Shown: positions 12,095-22,775 of the stretch, one piece after another
Layout: each line of letters starts with the position of its first letter
How positions within the stretch are numbered: position 1 is the stretch's first letter
NCBI GenBank assembly: GCA_022266195.1
Contig: WHVY01000008.1
Coordinates: forward strand, 310,001 to 374,000
Source of the DNA: Tetranychus cinnabarinus
Lineage: Eukaryota; Arthropoda; Arachnida; Trombidiformes; Tetranychidae
Length of the DNA: 64,000 nucleotides
Direction of reading: 5' to 3'
Program-made: the position numbers and the translations under genes
The notes under the pieces: model-generated
Databases searched by the model: none
What the model was told of the DNA's origin: nothing
Seen by the model: only the letters and a program-made list of their open reading frames with translations

Positions 12095-12366
12095 TGGGTA
12101 TTCGTCTTCCAACAACTTTGATTGATCTTTTTGCGGACAAAATTTGCGAAGAAAAATTAGTCAAAGAAATATATAGCCTTCCTGTATACATAGCACAAGG
12201 TTTTTGGGCAACTTCATGGTGGAATCTGGTTCATTATGGACAAGCTATAAACAATGACAGATTTGCTAAGTTTGACTTTGGTTGGATTGAAAATTATCAA
12301 CGTTATGGGTCACTTAAACCTGCGGAATACAAAATGAGTGCAATCAATTCAATGAACATTTTTTAA
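12095..12366 (+). pseudogene. Acid lipase exon fragment, right arm
   Basis: Plus-strand frame reads RLPTTLIDLFADKICEEKLVKEI, then jumps directly to LPVYIAQGFWATSWWNLVH and on to MSAINSMNIF and stop. The segment with FYLFGGHSEQF, present in the parent gene and on the left arm, is missing. It lies inside a longer open frame (12010-12366) whose first part is unrelated sequence. It has no catalytic residues and is treated as a gene fragment, not a protein-coding gene. Confidence 0.8.
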
Positions 12367-12971
12367 GAAACTATCGTTGATTCAATTGACCACCAATTCA
12401 ATCATCGCAATTGAATTCTTATTGCCATTTCGGTGTTATAGTTCTCTTTGAACTTAGATAATTAACTAGAACACATTCCGAAAACAAATTAATTGATACA
12501 GTTAAGTTGAATATTAACTTTCAAGATTAGAGGCAACCTATGATTCGATCTAGTGATATACTATTCTCTGACTTTAAAATGGTTTAAATATAATCAATCA
12601 ACCTTCGCTCCTGATTTACAATTGTAATAAATAAATAAATCATCCGACTGGGCTGATTTGTTTTTAAATGTCAACCATGTTATTCCAATTCAGTATCAGT
12701 GTTAACATTATGGGCGGCATGAATAATCTATGAAAGTTTTACAATTATCATTTCCAAGAAATTCATGGAAATCTTTTGTTTGACTGCAATCATCTAATCA
12801 TCATTTGGAATAGGCAATTATCCCTATTCAATTTGACATTCTCCTTTCTTAAAGGATAAAAGCGGATCCCATTGAAAATTTGCCTCCTACCCGATTTCGA
12901 TGAAATTTTGTATAATGATAGAGCACATCTAGCTCTACAATGTTGTCCATTAAGATATTTCGCTAGGCTTA

Positions 12972-14600
12972 ATAAATCGAAAGATATCGGTAAACAATCG
13001 AAAAAAACTTTAAAGCCATTTTGAGGCCGAACCACTTATCCGATTTTACTTTCAATAAGTTTTTTGTATTTGGCATAACCTGATCTATCATGTTATTTAG
13101 TTTAAAAAATAAAATATTTTTTTCCATTCAGGTGAAAACGGTAGTAACCTTTTAACGCGGCCTAAGCGCTAAATCGCCCGTGAGGAAAACAATTTCATTA
13201 TTTTTTCTATGTAGTTTTTTATGCTCTATCGATTGCTAAATGTTTCATACCCACTATCGCTATGCGTTTTCTGTCAAATCGAGAAAAACTTCGTGAAAGC
13301 GGATAAAACGGCCTAAAGTGTATCATACACGGATTTTTTCAACTTTTTTGTTTCGATATCATTTATAACTTTGCCTGACAATTGTATTGACATGAAAAAA
13401 AACTTGACTATCGATACTCGTTTTCTAGATAGAAATGACAGTTTTATCCATTGCTCTAAAAGCAGTCAAGATTGATATTGAGGAAAGGTAAGAATATATT
13501 TTCTAGTGTATTTTTTTATAAGGAGTTTAATGATAATAAAGACCATCAACTTTTTTCTATGCAATGGAGGATAATATTAAAAAACTGAAATGAGAAACTC
13601 CAATATCACTGCCTACCATTCTAGATGCTTGCGAGGAAAAGGTTTTTGTCAATTTTCATATGTATTTTTTAGTGAGCAATTCAAAAATAGAAAGCACCAT
13701 ATGGGTCATGCTATGCATTCTATGATGCTTTACATTTTTGAATTGCCCACTGCAAAATACATATAAAAATCTACTAAAACTTTTTCCTCGCTAGCATCTA
13801 GAATAGTATGAAGAGGCATTGTTAATTTTCATTTCAGTTTTTCTAAAATTCACTAGGAATGCATAGCATGACCCATATGGTGCTTTCTGTTTTTGAATTG
13901 CCCACTAAAAAATACACATGAAAATTGACAAAAACCTTTTCCTCGCAAGCATCTAGAATGGTAGGCAGTGATATTGGAGTTTCTCATTTCAGTTTTTTAA
14001 TATTATCCTCCATTGCATAGAAAAAAGTTGATGGTCTTTATTATCATTAAACTCCTTATAAAAAAATACACTAGAAAATATATTCTTACCTTTCCTCAAT
14101 ATCAATCTTGACTGCTTTTCAGAGCAATGGATAAAACTGTCATTTCTATCTAGAAAACGAGTATCGATAGTCAAGTTTTTTTTCATGTCAATACAATTGT
14201 CAGGCAAAGTTATATCGAAACAAAAAAGTTGAAAAAATCCGTGTATGATACACTTTAGGCCGTTTTATCCGCTTTCACGAAGTTTTTCTCGATTTGACAG
14301 AAAACGCATAGCGATAGTGGGTATGAAACATTTAGCAATCGATAGAGCATAAAAAACTACATAGAAAAAATAATGAAATTGTTTTCCTCACGGGCGATTT
14401 AGCGCTTAGGCCGCGTTAAAAGGTTACTACCGTTTTCACCTGAATGGAAAAAAAATATTTTATTTTTTAAACTAAATAACATGATAGATCAGGTTATGCC
14501 AAATACAAAAAACTTATTGAAAGTAAAATCGGATAAGTGGTTCGGCCTCAAAATGGCTTTAAAGTTTTTTTCGATTGTTTACCGATATCTTTCGATTTAT
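12972..14600. repeat. 1.6-kb near-perfect palindrome (foldback element)
   Basis: TAAATCGAAAGATATCGGTA at the left end is matched by its reverse complement ending at 14600, and pairing continues inward with a centre near 13788. The pair 13611-13620 / 13957-13966 confirms the register. Over the stretches read, the arms (about 750 bp) differ by only a few indels and substitutions. An inner block (about 13640-13730) occurs a third time in the central spacer (about 13725-13860). No protein-coding frame was recognised; open frames in the arms are mirror copies. The element sits between the inverted lipase repeat and gene copy B. No clear target-site duplication was seen. Confidence 0.85.
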
Positions 14601-14885
14601 TTGTCCCAGCAAAAAACGTATTAAATCATTGAAATTCTCTCACTGATATCTATCTTTATATGAAGTTGTATAATAATCGAAGAGGAGGCAGATTTCGCTC
14701 TTATCCTTTTTGCAATTATATTATCTTCATATCGATAATCATATCCAAGAAATTAATTCATAGCAAATTTTTGTTTGATTGTAATCATTTAATATATAAA
14801 CAAGTAAAACTGAATCATCTTCATTCAGTTCATATCTCCGTTGAAACTTGTGTGATTATAACAGTCAACCCAAAACAAAATCAAA

Positions 14886-16273
14886 ATGAAATTCGCAATT
14901 GCTTTAGTTACACTCTTCTGTGTCGCAGCCATCAGCGCTGCCCCAACCCAGGGTAAGTCTTAACCAACCTATTGTCAACAGAGTCGTTATAACTTTCCGT
15001 TGTTTTTGCAGGACCAAAACCATTTGTTGAAGCCTTAGCCAACCTTGCTAAAGGTGTTATTAGTCAATTTGAAAAGCTAATTCCTAGTAAGTTTTATTTT
15101 CAGTTGAAAGTTTGTTTGTTATTAACTTGATTGCTGTCCCCTTATTAGACTGGGATCCAAAGGCCGCAATCGAGGATAATGCTTACGCTGCTTGCGGCTT
15201 ATGCTGACAAAAAAATAGCGCTTGATTTTATTCCTGGTGAGTGCATCTTTAGCTTATTTTATTGGAACAATTTATTTATTTTTATCGAATCATTTCTATT
15301 GTTAATAAAGGATGGAATCCTAAAGCCAATATATCAGATAACGTATTGAATGCTGTTATGAATCTCACCAAAACTCTCGAAACCAAAGGTAAATATTACA
15401 TTTTAATCTTCTTTTGGATTGACTAATAATTGAAATCACTTTTTGTTTAAATTCTAGGTTTAGATGATAATAAACCCGTTGCTGAAAATATTAAGATCAT
15501 TGTTGCTGAAGTCTTCGAGAAAATGCCCATTTTTTGTAAATATCTAGTTGAAATAATTTCTATTTCATTCTAACCTTTGATTTACAATTATTTTCAGCAT
15601 TCGTCCCAAAAGAGCCAATTGAACAACTGCTCACCAACAATGTTCTTGAATCATTCTCAAGATTTTTGCTTAAAAGTAAATATTTTACATGATTAGAAAT
15701 GATTGTTGTAATTGAAACCTGGAACAGTAAAAAAAGTAATTAAATTTCATTCTATTATTTCGATTACCAGAAGCTGAAGCAAACAAGACTGAGGATGTTA
15801 AAGGTTTGTAGTGAAATGCACAATAACCAGGCAAGTGCCCTTTACTGTACGATGTTTTCAATTTTTCGGGTTTATAATGATATTACGTAGTAATCTGTTG
15901 GAGTCGCTGGAAAGTAAATCACTATTTTCATTGAGATCAATGCATTACTATTTTTAATTGAAATGCCTGAATTTCATTGACCATTTAGCAAAACAAAAAT
16001 ACAGTTTCATAGATTCTTCCTCTACAGCATAAGCTTCAAAAAATTGATCGTACAAGCAAGGGCACTCATTTTGTAAGTTTACTTTGTAACTGTTTCATTA
16101 AATTCAATCATTTTTGTTTTTAATCAGGTTTCAACCCAAACGTTAAATTTGGAGACTTGATTCAGGGTGACTACATCGAAAATGGAATGATTCCTGGTTT
16201 CAATACTAACAAGACTCTCGCGGAAAATGCTGCTGCATTACTCGAGGACCTCTTCAGAAATTCGCCATTCTAA
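14886..16273 (+). pseudogene. Secreted repeat-exon protein family, copy B (frameshifted)
   Basis: Eight exons with consensus splice sites: 14886-14952, 15012-15086, 15149-15236, 15311-15388, 15458-15535, 15598-15675, 15771-15803 and 16128-16273. Exon 1 encodes the signal peptide (MKFAIALVTLFCV, then AAISAAP). Internal exons are mostly 75 or 78 bp, phase 1 on both sides, and each encodes one repeat of about 26 residues (for example WNPKANISDNVLNAVMNL). Exon 3 is 88 bp, not a multiple of three, and hits a stop in frame; the other frame would read ADKKIALDFIPG. Exon 7 is only 33 bp. The last exon ends in GFNTNKTLAENAAALLEDLF and a stop. It is either recently dead or, less likely, alternatively spliced around exon 3. 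Confidence 0.75.
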
Positions 16274-16452
16274 ATTACTGGTGTACAATCCGATACAATT
16301 ATCTTAAGTTTCTGAGCTCTTGATTCATACTTAATTTTCAGTTTGATTCAAGTTTCTTGTTGCTAATAATGAATATATTAAAGTTGCATTAACATAATAT
16401 CATTGTTCAATCATTTAGTTTTATTAACGATTCGATAGATGTTAGACTCTGA

Positions 16453-19089
16453 GTGAGAGTCAAAGTCGGACAATTTGTAAGTGTCCAGACTCGCGATATT
16501 TTCCTGTTTTTTCGGCTTCACAAGTACTTGTGAACTACAAGACAGACGAATGCACAATCTTTTCACCCAAACTGTTACTTTCAGTAGAAGGGTGATTCAA
16601 AGTGTGATTACATTCGAGTACTTGGTTAAAGTATCTTTTGTTTTTAGTCTCCTTCTAGTGTTTACATGTAATCCTTATAATTACTGCAGAGATTTCAATA
16701 TCCTCCAGTCTTAATTTTTAATAAAAATTATAGCTGGAGACTGTTTAAATCCAAAGTTTCGTTTTCCACAAAATTATTAAATCTTCAAATCATCTAACAA
16801 AAATCAAAACGCGCACTTTGTAAGTCAAAAATGTGAATCGCACAAAAATCGGCCAATTTTATTGAATGCAATCATCAACAATGACAAAGTCAAGAGTAAA
16901 AATGGAACTAATTTGCTATAAATTTTTTGCCTAACTGCATCCATCTTCAACAGTACAGTTCAGGCCAATTGCAATTATTACAAAAATGGTGTGAAACAAT
17001 TAAATTGTGTAAGCCTGTAAAATGTAAAAAGTATACTGAGAGTCCAAATGAAATGTTTGAAACATTGATATTTTTACAAGCTTTGGAGACTCATTTCACA
17101 GCGATGTTGGACACTAGAAAATTTCTGCACTATTTTACGGTTGTTGCTATTAACACATTTATAACATTTATGAACAAATGGATAAAAACGGGTGAAAATT
17201 GATTGCTTCAAAACTTAGAATCTGTTGGTTTGCAGGGACATAAAAACAAAGTCGATATGCTAAAGGGGCAAGAAAACAACTCAAGCTTCTCTACTGTTTA
17301 TGGGCTTACAAAGTCTTGTACAAAGTCTTGTGCAAAGTGGGTCTATTTGGATATACAAATTAAATCATTGATCGATAAAGACCCACTTCAAGATCACTTG
17401 CTTTAAATCATCGCATTTGGGTTTTGATGTTTGGCTTTTACGTGATTGATGTACCAGAAACAACTTATTAAACAAAGCAAACTCATCTCAACCTAATTCT
17501 TGGTAAATAAACCAATTTTCTGGTTCAACTTACAAATGTAAAACAAAAAGTACTGCCAAAGGCTCGAACATTTAAGTTAAGATTTGAGACTTGCTGGAGA
17601 TCAATATGTGCATGAAAACTGAGTCCATTGGTGCTAATAAAAAGTTCCTACGATCAACAGTTTTCGAGAAAATCGAGTCCAAAGTTAAAACTTCGATCGC
17701 CGTTTGTACGATTATTGGAGCTGATTTTTCGATATAACTCATTTTCCTGATACAATAATGTGATAAATAACCAGAAAATGCACTTATTTTGAGGAATAAA
17801 ATTTTCTGTCCAAAATAAAAGCGATAACTTCGATTTTCAGTTAAACTGACCTTTTTCTGTGACCGTAAGTGTTAGCGACCTGAAACTTATTATTCGTGCA
17901 TAAAATTTAATTGTACATATCATGAATTGAATACGATTTTCACTTTCTCAATAGTTCTCTAGATTTTGGCCATTGCCTTAAAACTTTGAACTCCAATATT
18001 TCGAGAAAAGTATCACCCACAATCATCATTCTTTGATCAAACGTTAGATTTCATTATTGGCTATTATATACTCAAATTTAAGATAATTCAAGATCCTACA
18101 GAAAAAGTTATTACATTGCATTACTTAGGTTGTCAAATTTTGAACTTGGTTGAAGAAGGTAAATGGTTACTTAGGTAATATTATAAATTAAATGGATTGG
18201 GTCAAATTTCTTCGGTTTTCAGTCATATCAAGTTATAGTCCATAACGAGAGGTAATTTTTGGTCAAAGAATGACGATTGTAGATGCTACTATTCTCCAAA
18301 TATCGAGGCTCGAAGTTCTAAGGCCAATGGTCAAAATCGAGAGAACTATTGCGAAATTGCCAAAAGTATTAGATTTTTTATGCTTGCCAACAACTTTTAT
18401 CGACTCATAATAAGTTTCAGGTCTCTAAAACTTACGGTCACAGAAAAAGGTCAGTTTAACTGAAAATCGAAGTTATCGCTTTTATTTTGGACAGAAAACT
18501 TTATTCCTCAAAGTAAATGCATTTTCTGATTATGTATCACATTATTATATCAGGAAAATGTGTTTCATGCAAAAACCTTCTTCCATAATCGTACAAACGG
18601 CGATCGAAGTTTTAATTTTGGACTCGATTTTCTCGCAAATTGCTGATCGTAGGAACTTTTTAATGGTGCCAATAGAATCAGTGTTTCTGTCGCTACAAGC
18701 CAACAGAGTTCAAATTTGCAAGAAATCGATGTGCACTAGTTCTTGTCCATTCTCTTTAAGCATTTGTGTAAATTTATGCATAAATGTAACAATTGTGTTC
18801 ATTATGTCTTTTTAGTAGCAATGTTTTTCATTGCATTACAACTACACAACTATTTTACATTGTATCGTGAGAGTCAAAGTCGGACAAGTGTTAAGTTACA
18901 AGCCTCGCGATATTTTCCTGTTTTTTGGGCTTCACAAGTACTTGTGAACTACAAGACAGACGAATGCACAACCTTTTCACCCAAACTGTTACTTTCAGTA
19001 GAAGGGTGATTCAAAGTGTGATTACATTCGAGTACCTGGTTAAAGTATCTTTTGTTTTTAGTCTCCTTCTAGTGTTTACATGTAATCCT
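16453..19089. mobile_element. Composite repeat element: 224-bp direct repeats around an inverted repeat
   Basis: Positions 16453-16676 and 18867-19089 are direct repeats sharing GTGAGAGTCAAAGTCGGACA, CGCGATATTTTCCTGTTTTT and the TCACAAGTACTTGTGAACTA block. Between them lies an inverted repeat with arms about 17600-18050 and 18250-18690, centre near 18150. Paired landmarks are AAAAAGTTCCTACGATCA with its complement ending at 18661, and TCTGTGACCGTAAG with CTTACGGTCACAGA. Parts of the arm sequence recur as single copies at 11970-12050 and 19110-19290. No reverse transcriptase, integrase or transposase motif was recognised, so the direct repeats cannot be called LTRs with confidence. Confidence 0.6.
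16927..17406 (+). pseudogene. Unidentified reading frame with one internal stop, inside the repeat element
   Basis: A 480-bp frame broken only by a TGA at 17200-17202. The first part includes FETLIFLQALETHFTAML and KFLHYFTVVAINTFI; the second part continues in the same frame with a Lys/Gln-rich sequence. I do not recognise a domain. It may be a remnant of the protein once carried by the surrounding element, or chance. No signal peptide or zinc motif was seen. Confidence 0.3.
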
Positions 19090-19981
19090 TGTGATCAGTT
19101 TTGACGGCTTGACTGAAGACTTTTTTCATGAAGTTCATTTTACTGATTTAACTTTTGATGAACAACTAGAAATGCACTTGATTCGAAAAATAAAATTTTT
19201 TGTTTTTGCATACAACAAATCAGTTAAACCTTTTGCATTCTGTGACCGTGCGAGTTAGAAAATGTTTATGACACTAATGGACTCAGTTCTTGTGCCTTCA
19301 AAAACCCACAAAATCGCTACTCTCAAATCGAAAGGAAAATTTTCTGCATTTACTCCTTATTTTCAATCAAGACCTTTTTATAATTGTATTATCTCCTGTT
19401 TGATCCAAATCAATTCTGCATAAATTCCCAATACAATCATTACACGAGATATTGATACAATTGAAACTCCTACGAATTTATCTATCGAATTGTTTATAAA
19501 ACTAAAATCTTGAACAATGAAGTTATGTTTAGGCAACTTCAATATGGTCATTATTAGCAACAAGAAACTTGAATCAAACTGAAAATAAAGTGTGAATCAA
19601 GAACTTAGAAACTGTATAGTTATAGTCATTTGATTTAATATAAATTGAAACTAACAGCTATTTGTGATCAAATAATTGTAATCGTCTGTATTATTGTAAT
19701 TAACTGCAGATTAGTAAATTGATTGTTATAATAAAATTAGCTATAACAGCTCACAGCACATGAAACCTTGATCAGAATCAGAAATTAGTTTTTCATGATA
19801 AATGGATTGTTAGATTAATCAACAATAATCTAGATTGGGTTACATTGTTGAATATGATTTAACGATGATTGTTACTCTCATACGATTAGGTTTAACTACG
19901 TATTAAATTAAGATGAGGCAAATCAAGTAAATGAAAATTATTTATTTAAATCAATAAGTTGATTGTATCGGATTGTATAAC
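19090..19981. repeat. 3' flank of copy C, shared with 7587-8100
   Basis: From 19365 this region matches the downstream flank of copy A in the same orientation, and a shorter part matches the flank of copy B inverted. The 19110-19290 part resembles the arm sequence of the neighbouring inverted-repeat element (the block around CTGTGACCGTGCGAGTTAG). No gene was seen. Confidence 0.6.
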
Positions 19982-21033
19982 TTAAAAGGGTAAGTTTTTG
20001 AGGAGGTTTTCGAGGACTTCAGCAACATCTTCTTCAAGAGTCTTGTTTGGGCTGAAACCAGGTAATTTAACTTGGGCAAGGAAGTTTTTGAGGGCAGCAT
20101 TGACAAAGTCTTCCAATGAAGCCTTAGGGTCCAATCCTTTAACATCAGCAAGACTGTCATCAACAACGACAGCAACATCATCATCAACGGTCTTGTTTAC
20201 ATCGAATCCTGTTAATCAAAGCAATCGAATGAAATGAAATTAATTTTTGCACGGTTTAAAGTTTCCTCTACAACAATCATTGTTAGTCATGTAAAATATT
20301 CACCTTTAAGTTGGACTTTTTTGAGTAATTCAATGACATTGGCGACAATTTGTTGTTCAATTTGATCTTTTGGGAAGAAAGCTGGGACGGGTAATTTTTC
20401 GAAGAGGTCAGCAACAACAACCTTAACATTTTCAGCAACGGGTTTGGTTTCATCTAAACCTGAAATTGAAAAAAAAGTGATTTCAATTATTAAATAGAAT
20501 CGAAGGAAAATTCAAAATATTATATATTCAGTAATATTTACCTTCGACTTTAAGGTTTTTGATGTAGGTTTCAAGAGCAGAGACCAAATTGTCTCGGATG
20601 CTGGCTTGTGGGTTCCATCCTTTAATAACAATAGAGATGTTTGGGTTAAAATTAATAAATTTTTCCAATAAAATAAGCAAAATATGAACTTACCAGGAAT
20701 AACTCCAGACTCTAATGGTTTGTCAACAACCTTCAATAAGTTAGCTTCGAGGGTAGCCTTTGGATCCCAGTCTAATAAGGAACAGCAATCAAGTTAATAA
20801 CACACTAACTCTTAATTAGAAAATTAACTTACCAGGAATTTGCTTTTCCAATTGCTTGACAACACCTTCAGCGAGGTTGATGATGGCTTGGACAAATGGA
20901 CTTGGTTCTGTAAAAGCAACGACAAGTTATAACGACTCTGTTGACAATAGGTTGGTTAAGACTTACCCTTGGTTGGGGCAGCGCTGATGGCTGAGACACA
21001 GAAGAGGGCGACTAAAGCAATGGCGAATTTCAT
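19982..21033 (-). CDS. Secreted repeat-exon protein, copy C (intact, 226 residues)
   Basis: Six exons with consensus splice sites: 21033-20967, 20907-20833, 20771-20694, 20619-20542, 20459-20304 and 20208-19982, total 681 bp. The signal peptide is MKFAIALVALFCVSAISAAP. The mature protein is a chain of about eight degenerate repeats of about 26 residues, each starting with an aromatic or leucine plus Asp/Asn-Pro-x-Lys (DWDPKATLEANL, WNPQASIRDNL, LDPKASLEDFV, FSPNKTLEEDV) and ending near Pro-Gly. Exons of 75-78 bp with phase-1 ends correspond one-to-one to repeats; the 156-bp and 227-bp exons hold two and about three. No cysteines remain after the signal peptide. I do not recognise the family. 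Secretion is well supported. A salivary or gut role would be conceivable if this is a plant-feeding mite, but that is speculation. Confidence 0.82.
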
Positions 21034-21440
21034 TTTGATTTTTTTGTGGGTTGATTGTTTTCACAAGTTTCAACGGAGATATAAACTGAATGAAGATGGC
21101 TCAGTTTTACTGGTTTATATATTGAATGATTACGATCAAACAAAAGATTTCCATCAATTAATTTCTTGATCCAAAAATGAATAATGGTAAAGTCCAATTG
21201 ATAAAATTACAATGGCTTATTCATTTTACACGTAATGTTAACCAATGATACTGAATTGTATTGAAATAATATGGTGACATTGAATACAAATCAACCCAAT
21301 CTGATCATTAATCCCTTCATTTTAATTGTAAATCTAGGAGCAAAGGTTGATTATTATATTTTAATCAATTTAAAGTCCACGTATAGTAGATCATTAGATC
21401 AAATCATGGCCAACCTTTAATCTTGAAGTGAATATCCAAC
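21034..21440 (-). promoter_or_regulatory. Upstream region of copy C, conserved with copies A and B
   Basis: Matches 10376-10790 upstream of copy A, including GAAGATGGCTCAGTTTTACT against GAAGATGGCTCAGTTTTGCT, GATTACGATCAAACAAAAGA and the AAGGTTGATTATTATATTT block. A TATATA-like stretch (near 21116-21122) lies about 85 bp upstream of the ATG. Conservation suggests the promoter was duplicated with the gene. Confidence 0.45.
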
Positions 21441-22328
21441 GCAATTGCCTAACTGTTTAAGCAGAAACAATGAATTATCAAATCACCTTAGTTTTTCCTT
21501 ATTTGGTATCGTCATGAGTGCTAGTTAATTACAAATATTTAACTCAGATCAAACTAAACTATGCAGCGTAATGGTATTACAATTTAATTGCGATGATTAA
21601 ACAAGACATATTATAGTTAGAGAATCCTAAATCTTCTCATGATGGCATTAAGCATTAAGAAAATTTCTTAAGAAATCAAGCGAATGATTTTAATCGCACA
21701 AAATCAAAAGGTGTGAAATGAATTTTTGCACCCTTTCAATGCACCAGCAACATTGAGAAGGTAAAACATGGTTGCGTCCGAAATTAATCGGTTAATTATT
21801 TAAAGAAATAACATAATGATTTAAAATGACAAAAGACCTTCAATTGCGGTTAACCCGAAATACTTGAAGCAGGTAATTTTTAAATCTCTTTTTACTAATT
21901 CATAATTTATTCAAGTATTGCATGTTTCCATTTTAGGAACCATTTTTGAACAAAACATTCAATGGAATTATGTATTTAGGAAAAATTTGGGTGAAGAAAA
22001 AACGGAATTCAAACGATTAAGAAAATGATTGTCACTGTCTTGTGAATTTATCTCGTAATAGAGGATCAGCTTGATGGTTGGATCGCCAAGCTTAGCTTGT
22101 CCTTGCCATGTTGTTGTCATTAATTGTGAGGTTTACCTATGGTCTATTGTTATGTTAATTGTACAAGATGTTGATCAATGTAATGAGCTCAATGGCCTTA
22201 ATTAGAATCCATATTTAAAAGCAAAATTTTTTGGCAAAACTGTTATTCGTTTATCGTTCTCCGAAGAAGCCAAACAAGTCAATTTTTATACATATCAAGC
22301 TTGTAAAAGTAATTTTATTCATCTTAAA
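21441..22328. other. Intergenic region, nothing recognised
   Basis: AT-rich, no coding exon, RNA gene or clear repeat seen. It separates the divergent copy C gene and the small secreted protein at 22329. Confidence 0.4.
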
Positions 22329-22775
22329 ATGGTCGATAAAGTTCAGGTAAGATGATACTTGTTCATTTTTGTTACTCTATTCATCTACTTGAGTAATGTT
22401 TTGATTTCATTTTGGACTAATCCAATTGTTTTCTGCTTTTTAAAGACTTTTTTCGTTCTTTTGGTTCTTGTTGGTCCTTCATTTTGTGGTTACTTTTCCC
22501 CTCCACTCAACTTTCCAGGCTCGTTTCAAATTCCGTCGCCCAAATCGTTTCTCTCCAAATTTGGACCTCCTGTTCGAACCTACACTACTTATCATAGCCA
22601 CTTGACTCCAGGGATGCACTCATCACCAGGGATTCATTCGTACTTAGGATCACAACAGCAGCCACCGACATCACCATATCACTCTCTTCACTCGCTTCAT
22701 GGCTACCAAAATGGCTACCAAAATGGCTACCAAAATGGCTATCCAAATGGCTATCCAAATCGACCATATCTTTGA
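22329..22775 (+). CDS. Small secreted protein with GYQNGYPN repeats
   Basis: Two exons inferred: 22329-22346 (MVDKVQ, then GTAAGA) and 22446-22775 after TTTTTAAAG. Joined, they give a 115-residue protein with a hydrophobic signal (TFFVLLVLVGPSFCGYF) directly after the short exon. The unspliced frame would instead start in the intron and give a false longer hydrophobic N-terminus. The mature part is Pro/Ser/His/Tyr-rich and ends in a 12-bp tandem repeat encoding GYQN three times and GYPN twice (about 22703-22758). Such Gly-Tyr-rich composition is seen in cuticle, silk or other structural secretions, but no family was recognised. Stop at 22773-22775. Confidence 0.6.
22703..22758 (+). repeat. 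12-bp coding tandem repeat
   Basis: The unit GGCTACCAAAAT / GGCTATCCAAAT repeats about five times at the end of the secreted protein gene and encodes Gly-Tyr-(Gln/Pro)-Asn units. Copy number may vary between individuals. Confidence 0.8.

Larger units (their letters stand above)
10481..12780. repeat. Long inverted repeat with lipase-derived arms (arms about 10481-11087 and 12175-12780)
   Basis: The two arms are reverse complements of about 605 bp. Pairs checked by eye (10481 with 12780; 11087 with 12176) give a constant centre near 11631. The outer part derives from the upstream region of the repeat-exon family. The inner part is a copy of exon 3 of the acid lipase gene (6360-6620), antisense on the left arm and sense on the right. 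The lipase match continues beyond the paired part, but with different segments. The left side keeps the CASIFYLFGGHSEQFNTTR part; the right side keeps the LPTTLIDLFADKICEEK part and lacks the former. The roughly 1.09-kb spacer includes a smaller hairpin at 11184-11368. Confidence 0.85.

Noticed and set aside
12010..12366. 118-codon frame as a small lipase-like gene
   Set aside because: It is a chimera of unrelated sequence and a lipase exon fragment with an internal deletion, mirrored on the other arm; no catalytic residues.
13989..14207. Short frames in the 12972-14600 palindrome as genes
   Set aside because: They occur as mirror copies in both arms and have no recognisable domain.
16453..19089. 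LTR retrotransposon
   Set aside because: Direct repeats are present, but no gag-pol, integrase or protease motif was found and the interior is an inverted repeat.
19998..20237. Plus-strand frames over copy C
   Set aside because: Antisense shadows of the intact, spliced minus-strand gene.
22359..22445. Hydrophobic N-terminus from an ATG inside the intron of the GYQN gene
   Set aside because: A GTAAGA donor at 22347 and an AG acceptor before 22446 give a better signal peptide joined to MVDKVQ.
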